Translations under genes and position numbers: made by a program | The notes under the pieces: model-generated | What the model saw: the letters and a program-made list of their open reading frames with translations, nothing else | The model's database searches: none | What the model was told of the DNA's origin: nothing | Shown: one piece after another, positions 57,027-64,000 of the stretch | How positions within the stretch are numbered: the stretch's first letter is position 1 | Layout: every line of letters begins with the position of its first letter | NCBI GenBank assembly: GCA_015680685.1 | Contig: MNCI01008012.1 | Coordinates: forward strand, 204,667-268,666 | DNA: 64,000 bases | Source of the DNA: Gnetum montanum | Taxonomy: Eukaryota > Streptophyta > Gnetopsida > Gnetales > Gnetaceae | Direction: 5' to 3'

Positions 57027-59900
57027 ACCGAAATCATCGATGCAAGGCTAGAAGGAAAAAATAAACACCGAAAGATCACTGGATAGGTACAGCTGACCCT
57101 ACCTTCACGTGAGGGCAAGCTACATAAGAAAACAAAGGTAGAGTGCCTTGGATGGTCTACATGCAAATCAACCAAGGACTTTCCCGAACGTAAGCTATAG
57201 GTTGCACTGGGGTTATCATAACTAATATTCGAGACGTAAAAAAATGATGTACGAAATGCAAATAGAGTGTATACAGAAATGTATTGTGAACAAAGCATAA
57301 ACTGAATTTAAAATAGAGTAAACAATATAATGGAAGGAAAAATGAACTATATTGTATTTCTTAGGATAAATGTGCACTGGTTAAAGTGTAGCTGCGTGTG
57401 TGTATGGAAAGTCAAGTGCTATGCCCCAAGGTGATATGCTTTGCAGGTGATTAGATGCTAGGAGTCAGGTTCCCTCGAGCGTCCAAGAGTTGCCAGTCAG
57501 TGTTTCCTAAGCCATCAACCTTCAAAATTGCCAACCCCATTTATGTGGATGGATGGGGTATTTATAAGGTTTGGCTAGGCTCGGGTATGGACCTCATAGA
57601 TGGATCAATGGTTGAGAAATGAGAGGAAAATGGATCATGTGACAAGTGTTAGATAGACAACTATGTGTCAATTGGGCGTGTGTAGGCAGGCTATGTTCTT
57701 GACTGAATGCATTGTATCTTACAACGTGTGTTGGCTTAAGCAAGCTAGCTTATGCCCATGAAAGCATATACAATTTGGAGTGTAAGAGCTTGACAAGCTC
57801 ATAAATGATGAAAATTTACAATGATAGTGTACAACAAGAGAGATTTGACTCTGGATCACTTGAAATTTTTCGGTCCTAATTTGATTGCTGCAGGATGTCG
57901 ATTTGGGTGGTTTTGTGCCTATTTGAGGCATCCTTGTTTCACTAGAGCTTCCAGCATGAGTTGATTTTTTCTTGGTGTGTCCTCAGCATATGTTTGGCAT
58001 GTCCTCAACATGTGTTTGGAGTGTTTTTGACTAGGTGTGACCAGTACTCATGTTGCACTCATGCTGTCAGCATGACCTCAACGTGAGTGAGCTAAAAATA
58101 ACATATTTTACACCAAATTTTGATCTTTCAAGCTTGTTTCTTTAGTATAGAAATTTCCTAACTGTAGTTGACCTTAAGAGGGATTTTCAAGTCAAAAATT
58201 AAGGTTGGACATGCCTTTTTTTAAAACACTTTTGGTAGCTCATGCTAGACTCACACTGCCAGCGTGAGCTCAACATGACCATCAGCGTGAGCTACAAAAA
58301 CTTGTAATTTTGGACCTAAAATCTAGAATTTTGGAGGCTGGAACTTGAAGTTGTCAACAATGAACCATGATAATGACTTGCATCCTTGAAATCAAATCAT
58401 TTCGACTCAGTTTTGAGGCTATCATAGTTTCTCACATCGTACTCACGTTGCCAGTGTGACCTCAGCGTGACCATCAACATGAGTGAGAAAACTTGTACAA
58501 TTTGACCAGAAATTTAAACTCTTGAATGCTAGAACTTGGAGTGGACAACAGTGGCCCTTGAGGATGGCTTACACCCTCATGTTGGATCATTTTTAACTTG
58601 ATTTTGAAGCTGTTGGAGTTGCTCATGTTGAGGGCAAGCTAGCTTGACAACCTGAGCGTGAGTTACATGCCTTAGTCAAATGTTTACCTCCCGAAAGCTT
58701 GAAAGGATCTAAGTTGTTATTGTTTCAAAGTATTAGGCTGAAATTAGTGGTGTTTCATTGGTCCCTCTTTGTTAACGTCTGGAGGAATTCACTCGAAAGG
58801 CATCAACAAAGAAGTAAAAAACACCATAAACAACCAAGTACCAAGCACTATCTGTTGGCCCCTAGCTGGATGTCATCACACCATGTTCAGAAGTACATGG
58901 AATTTGGGGAAATGTAGTTCAAGATGTAAGGGGATTGTTTGTAACTAGGGAAATCAAGAGTTGATTAAGGGTTATAATTGTTGTTGGAATTGTGGGAGAG
59001 GAATGCTCTCACATAAAGAAGCCATATCTTTAGTTCTTGTTAGTAGTTGGTTTTTAGCAGACTCAAAACCAAGACATAGGAAGTGTGTTCTTTGGAGAAA
59101 CGAGACTCTTGTAGATTGTTTATAGGAGCCCGTTGTAAATAGCCAAAGCTATGTGATGATGTGCAACATGATCATTTGAGACACGAGTGTAACTATTTTT
59201 CCAAGACAATTGCCTTCCCGCCTAGGGCTTGTATGAGAAGAGCAAATGATCTTTGGTCTATGATGTCAACAGGGTCATGAAGACCTTTTCCATGAATTTT
59301 CTCTTTGATCTTTTATTCTTTTATTCTTGTTTCTTTGTTTTCTTTTCTTTTTGTTTTTATTTTTGGAAGAGCTTACTTTTAGTGCTATCCTCGTGCTCAT
59401 GCATTTGCATTTGTATCATGTACCATCTACTGTGTTTTGCGTTGCAACTGCTTAGAGAATCACAATGTGTAATAGTGTACCATGAGTTTTGGGATGTGTA
59501 TCAAGGGGGTGTAATTGAATAGGGTAAGGGGGACATGATGGGGAATAGGAAATGTATCGGGAGTGTACTTATGAATGGATTGATTAACCCAGTTGTGGAC
59601 ATTAGGAAGAATGTGATACCTTGTTGTCATGATGAAGCACATCTATGCACGAATGCCTTAGGCGTGTCATCCTACAAACACAACTCCAGGAAGACAAGAA
59701 AACCACAAATGATTATGTTAACTAAGTACTTTAAACTTGAAAAAAACTAATGAGATTGAGCCACCATGTGCAATTTCAAAGTAGATAGAATAGCATCAGC
59801 TTCATCTGGGTCCATGAGACAAATTATGCAGCAAGTTTTTTTGTGGGGCACGTATAGCCAATTGTAGCAACAAGTCATTTCAAGTATTTCCTAGTCATTG
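57027..59900. other. Unassigned DNA with a 190-bp tandem repeat
   Basis: No gene recognised on either strand. The left edge is the breakpoint in G. Composition is less AT-rich than the LTRs. It contains the tandem repeat 58030-58680 and a pyrimidine-rich stretch (59285-59370). It lies on the 3' side of element H, so it could include H's 3' non-coding region or LTR, but no LTR ends were identified. Confidence 0.35.
58030..58680. repeat. ~190-bp tandem repeat, 3.3 copies
   Basis: Anchors of the form CTCAnnTTGCCAGCGTGACC, then TCAnCGTGAGTGAG occur near 58051, 58238, 58430 and 58620, about 190 bp apart. The spacers also align (TTGTAnAATTT, GGAACTTGAAGTTG / AGAACTTGGAGTGG). Each unit is internally repetitive for GCGTGAGC/CGTGACC. 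Confidence 0.75.
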
Positions 59901-59907
59901 ATGATGT

Positions 59908-60240
59908 TGCCAGTTTATAGTCTTAGCAAACTATTGTGGGTTAGTTTCATGTCATAACCCTTTGGATGGTGTCAGTTTAGCATCGTAGCAGATGGTGCAT
60001 TGCTAGTTTATAGTCGTAGCAGACTATGAAGAGGCAAACTAGTTTATAGTCTTAGTGGACTCTACATGATAGTTTCACATCATGGCAGAAAAATGTGGTA
60101 GTTTAGTGTCATGCCAGATAGATTTTTGTGGTGCCAGTTTACTATCATAACTCCAAGACATTCTATGGTGCTAGTTTCAAGTCATAGCCCCAGGACCATT
60201 CTTTGGTATCAATTTTAGGTCATGATTCTAGGACTATTAC
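59908..60240. repeat. ~30-38 bp tandem array after element H pol
   Basis: About ten diverged units, each starting AGTTTATAGTCnTAGCAGACT or a variant (AGTTTCATGTCATAACCC, AGTTTAGCATCGTAGCAGA and so on). On the minus strand the array starts 15 bp after the pol stop of H. Confidence 0.82.
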
Positions 60241-60254
60241 GTACCTTAGGTTGA

Positions 60255-61400
60255 TCAGACATAGTACTGTTTCAGGTATAGATGATTTGTAGGATTAGCG
60301 AACTCATTCCCATCCATGTCAGCAAGTTTGAATGCTCCATTATTGTACGCTTTGGTGACTAAGTAAGGCCCTTCCTAGTTAGCTAAGAATTTATCTGGAT
60401 GTTCACGAATGGTCTTAAGGACTAGGTCTTCTTCCTTAATCAGGCGCTTATGCAGATCATGTTTATGTCATTGCCATTGTTGTTTCTGGTACCACTCAAT
60501 CTGATCAAGTGTTTGTACATGTTCCTCCTCCACTGAGTCAAGCTCAACAATGCGTAGCTCATTGCTTTGGCTTTCATCAAGGAGGCTTGGGAGGACTATC
60601 TGCAACAAGGGGGCCTATAAGTCCAAAGGTAAAACAACTTCAGATCTGTATACAAGACTATATGGAGTTTTACCTATAAATGTCTGATGTGTCGTTCTCT
60701 ATGCCCACAATGCATAGACTAATTATTCGTGCCATCGCCTCTTGCTCTGATTTAGCATCTTTTTGATTACCATGATGATAGTTTTATTTGTAGCCTCTAC
60801 TTGACCATTTCTCTATGGGTAGTAAGGTGATGAGAATGCATGTTTAATACCTAGGCTTTCACATAAGCTTTTAGTATCTGCACTACTGAATTGTGGCCCA
60901 TTGTTAGTAACGATGGTCATCGAAATACCAAAATGGATCATGATGTTCTCTATTATGAAAGTGCAAATATGTTTAGAAGTGTTCTTCCTAAGAGGAATAG
61001 CTTCTACCCATTTCGTGAAGTATTCAGTTGTAGTGATAATGAAGCTATGTCTTGTGGAGGATGATGGCGTTATCAGTCCAATTAAATCTAATCCACATCT
61101 TTGGAATGACCATGTCATTTGTGTTGTGTGCAATTCATTAGGCAGCACATATATTAGGTTACCATGCCTTTGGCAAATGTCACATGTCCTAACCTTGGAG
61201 AAGCAATCGTACTCCATGTGTGGCCAGTAGTAGCCCAAGTGCCTAATCTTCATTGCCATTGCTTTGGGTGCTCTGTGCCCTCCACAAAGTCCTTCATGGA
61301 CTTGTTCTACAATCATTTGATTGTCGATGCTACTAACACACATCAACAGAATGCCTTCATAGGATTTGCGACACAAGGTGTCTCCTATTAACACGTACTA
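60255..61400 (-). pseudogene. Element H integrase
   Basis: The zinc domain VHEGLCGGHRAPKA with CDICQRHGN, then the core LDLIGLITP, YFTKWVEAIPL and VTNNGPQFSS are open at 60813-61394. The second catalytic residue is Asn instead of Asp (codon 60903-60905, GAC to AAC). After frame changes the C-terminal domain reads EGPYLVTKAYNNGAFKLADM and ends HLYLKQYYV with TGA 60257-60255. Confidence 0.85.
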
Positions 61401-61479
61401 CCAAGAGCATTTTCGCACAATGTCTTCTTGAGCATTTGTCAAATGTTGTGGAGGTTCGCCTCATAGTAGGTATTCCTTT

Positions 61480-62010
61480 GTATCATCATACCATTCTATT
61501 GCATGTTTTGTGCTAATATATGCTATAGGAATTTCATCAAGAGCATCGGTTATAGGTTTGGCACAATTTTTTATAGAGCTAGGAAATGCATGGAACATTT
61601 CAGGTGTCATGTTTAGGGATAGTGTAGCAAGTGCATCGGAAATGATGTTTTTTCTTCTAGGGACATGCTGTATATCCATGTCTACTAATTGCTTTAGCAG
61701 ATGTTTGGTCAAATCCCAATATGGTTGCAAATGGAGAGCCTTACATGCGTAAACTTCTGTGACTTGATTAATGACTAACTGTGAGTTGCCTCAAACTACA
61801 AGGCATGCAATTCCTAAAGTCAATGTTGTTTGAAGACCTCTAAGAAGACCTTGGGATTCTACCATGTTATTGGTACAAGGAAAGGTCAATTAGTAGGTGA
61901 AGGGTTGGATTTCTCTAGAGGGGTATGTTAAAATGGCTGCAGCACTTCCTTCTTAGGAATTTGAAGCTCCATCAAAAAAAGGGATCGCCTTGTAGTTATC
62001 AAGTACGGTG
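61480..62010 (-). pseudogene. Element H second RNase H domain
   Basis: Minus-strand text: IPFFDGASNS (about 61970-62000), LTFPCTNNMVES, GNSQLVINQVTEVYACKALH (about 61740-61790), VDMDIQHVPRRKNIISDALA (61620-61680). This is the extra archaeal-type RNase H of Tat elements. GNS at 61785-61787 replaces the usual GDS, and a stop precedes it. Confidence 0.78.
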
Positions 62011-63578
62011 TCTATACTATTAACATTCTCATCAGGGAATTCAGGGTTAATCGTTGCTTGATCATGCATTGGCGAGACGGTTAATTGTGTGACTATTTCT
62101 TGCCCTTTTTTGGAAGATTGAGCAACATAGTGTAAGTCAAATTTTGTGATCATTGCTTTCCACCTAGCTATCCTACTCAACTCATAGATCTTGTTAGTGA
62201 TGGCGTGGAGTACATTATTTTTGAAAATGATGTAGACTTGATTACGAAAGAGATAATGTCGTCATTTCTTCAAGGAGAAGACGGGGGCAAGGCATGATTC
62301 CTTCATGTCATTGTATCATTGTTCATAGGCAATTAAAGTGTGGCTTAGGTAATATACAGGGTTCTCATTTCCATCTTTACAGTTTTGACAAAGCATCGAT
62401 GCAATGGAAGAATCAGAAATTGCAAGGTAGATGTAGAAGGGTTTATCGCTCTGTGGGGGATAAATAGTTGGTAGTTGAGCCAGCTCTTGCTTTATGTACT
62501 CAAAAACTTCTTGGCACTGTTGAGTCCATTGGAAATGCACATTCTTTCATAATAGGTGTTACATGGGTCTCAACTTATCCGTCACCCTTTCGATGAAACA
62601 TCTAATGAATTGCAGTCTACCTTGTAGTCTACATAGTTTGGTAAGGTTTTTTGGTGGTTGCATGTTAATTATTACCTTAACCTTATTAGGGTCTACCCAT
62701 ATCCCTATTCTAGAGACTATGAAGCCAACCATTTTGCCCATTTTGACACCAAAGAAACACTTCTTTGGGTTGAGCCTAAGGTCATATTTGAGACAATTTT
62801 TAAGCACTAGGTCTAGATCTTTTGCATGTTGTTCAGTTGTTTTAGATTTAACCGTGATGTCTTCAACGTAATCATTGAGAAAATTGAGCATGTAATCACT
62901 AAATATATACGTCATTGCTCGTTGATATGTAGTGCTTGCATTTTTAAGACCAAATGGCATCATCGTATGGTAGAATGTGCCCCAAGGCGTCATAAAGGTT
63001 GTTCTGAGTTGATGTTCCAGGTTGATTCTTATTTGGTTGTATCCTGAAAATCCATCCATAAAGGATAATAGTACATGCCCAGTAGTTGTGTTAATAAGTT
63101 GATCAATGCTAGGTAGTCGGAAGTTATCCTTTATAGTGGCTATGTTGAGATCATGGAAGTCAATGCATATGCGTATACTACTATTCTTCTTAGGGACTAT
63201 GACAATGTTTGATACCTAGTCGGAGTAGTCAACAGCTCGGATGAAACTGGCTTGGTAAAGCTTTGTGATGTTAGCACGAACTACTAACACCACCTCAGGT
63301 CTAACCTTTCATGCTTTTTTCTTCACTAGTTTGATTTTTCCATCAAGAATGATGTTGTGTTGGACGATTCGGGGGTCTAATCCTGGCATGTCGATATATG
63401 ACCATGCAAATGTTTTTATATTGTCTTTCAGTACTTGAGTGATGTCACTAATAAGTTGTGAATCCAGTAGGGAACTTAATTTCAATTTTCTAGTTTCATC
63501 ATTAAATATAGTAATGGGGACTTCAACAAGAGGATCTTCAGTGATATTATCAGCTTGTAGATCTAAAGTCTTAGCCAC
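62011..63578 (-). pseudogene. Element H RT and first RNase H
   Basis: The linker FAWSYIDMPGLDPRIVQHNI (63309-63578) is typical of Tat pol. RT is open at 62559-63059: MDGFSGYNQIRINLEHQLRT, TPWGTFYHTMMPFGLKNAST, then LNDYVEDITVKSKT, where YVDD has become YVED (codon 62862-62864 GAA). After it come LRLNPKKCFFGVKMGKMVGF and RRLQGRLQFIRCF-like text. RNase H: QCQEVFEYIKQELAQ, then PFYIYLAISDSSIASML and NPVYYLSHTL (62316-62540), then SRIARWKAM (62155-62180). Confidence 0.83.
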
Positions 63579-64000
63579 ATTTTTAGGCCAATCTGATGTT
63601 TCCTAAGTGGAGGCTATTAAATTAGTATAAGCGCATGGGTCTAAATCCAAGGACTCTAGATTGATTGCTCTTTTTACCTCCCCATATGGTCCACTTAGAG
63701 ACAATGTTGAAAGAATATTCTTGATGGCCATGTGCTTTCTCCTACCAATTTAAACCGGGAGCAAAGTAAGTGACATTTGCTTGACGAAGGAGTTGTTAAA
63801 TGTAAATGGCCATTGGGTAATTAATTTATGTATTACAAAATTATGGAATGTAGTGATAGTCATGGCCATTTTAGGCTGTACCCGACCACATGGTAGTTTT
63901 AGGCCATACCAGGCTGGTAATATTCATGTCATGTTGTATCATGAATAAATGTACGGAGCATTACTAATTTCTATGTTTCATGCAAACAATGAGTTTATGG

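Larger units (their letters stand above)
60255..64000 (-). mobile_element. Tat-like Ty3/gypsy element H, pol portion
   Basis: Minus-strand gypsy pol, running off the right edge. In order: protease-RT linker (63309-63578), RT (62559-63309), first RNase H (62220-62540), second RNase H (about 61500-62000), integrase (60420-61400) and the pol end at 60257-60255. A second, archaeal-type RNase H and the VHEGLCGGH integrase start are typical of the Tat lineage, which sets H apart from A, B, E and G. No gag, LTR or primer-binding site lies in the window. 63760-64000 shows no recognisable domain. Confidence 0.85.

Noticed and set aside
57719-57931. Short minus-strand frame as a possible gene in the unassigned right-hand region
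   Set aside because: No domain, no flanking signals, and no support from any repeated copy.
60901-61230. 109-codon plus-strand frame over the H integrase
   Set aside because: Antisense to a clear integrase core; a shadow.

Overview
This is nuclear DNA of a large-genome seed plant. Nearly all of it is decayed LTR retrotransposons, many nested inside one another. There is one recognisable host gene, an oligopeptide transporter (OPT) pseudogene. High retroelement load, old and diverged LTR pairs, slow removal and AT-rich filler suggest a gymnosperm or a similarly bloated genome, but nothing here fixes the species. No tRNA, rRNA or CRISPR was seen, and no intact protein-coding gene.

Left part (1-6386): the 3' end of a plus-strand Athila-like Ty3/gypsy element (E), with an extra reading frame downstream of pol and its 3' LTR at 3013-3810. 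Unassigned DNA follows, interrupted by a solo LTR (5047-5855, target duplication CCAAT).

Central nest (6387-41206), all on the minus strand and four levels deep. Ty1/copia element D (6387-41206, duplication TGACT) has its 5' LTR split by Ty1/copia element C (12530-40945, duplication TTTGT). C is split between protease and integrase by Athila-like gypsy element A (16070-39123, duplication CCTAG/ACTAG). A is split inside gag by Athila-like gypsy element B (27738-37575, duplication ACGTC/ATGTC). All eight LTRs can be placed, with primer-binding sites and purine tracts. A and E carry a ~920-950 codon extra ORF between pol and the 3' LTR, preceded by a splice-acceptor-like site. B lacks it.

Host-gene part (41207-47700): the OPT pseudogene on the minus strand, ending at 41562. 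It has frameshifts, in-frame stops, a short tandem duplication that creates a stop, and missing central exons. Short tandem duplications are common in and around its introns.

Right part (47997-64000): plus-strand Ty1/copia element F, the same family as D, from 47997 to about 54580, with a solo gypsy LTR (51416-52209, duplication CCCAT) inside its pol. An Athila-like 5' LTR, primer-binding site and gag (G, 54581-~57026) follow and break off. Next is unassigned DNA with a ~190-bp tandem repeat, then a minus-strand Tat-like Ty3/gypsy element H (60255 to beyond the window) with two RNase H domains and a short tandem array right after its pol stop.

Most damage consists of in-frame TAG/TAA/TGA at Gln or Trp positions and G-to-A changes at catalytic codons, the pattern expected from deamination of methylated cytosines. 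None of the elements looks autonomous now. LTR identities quoted are hand counts.
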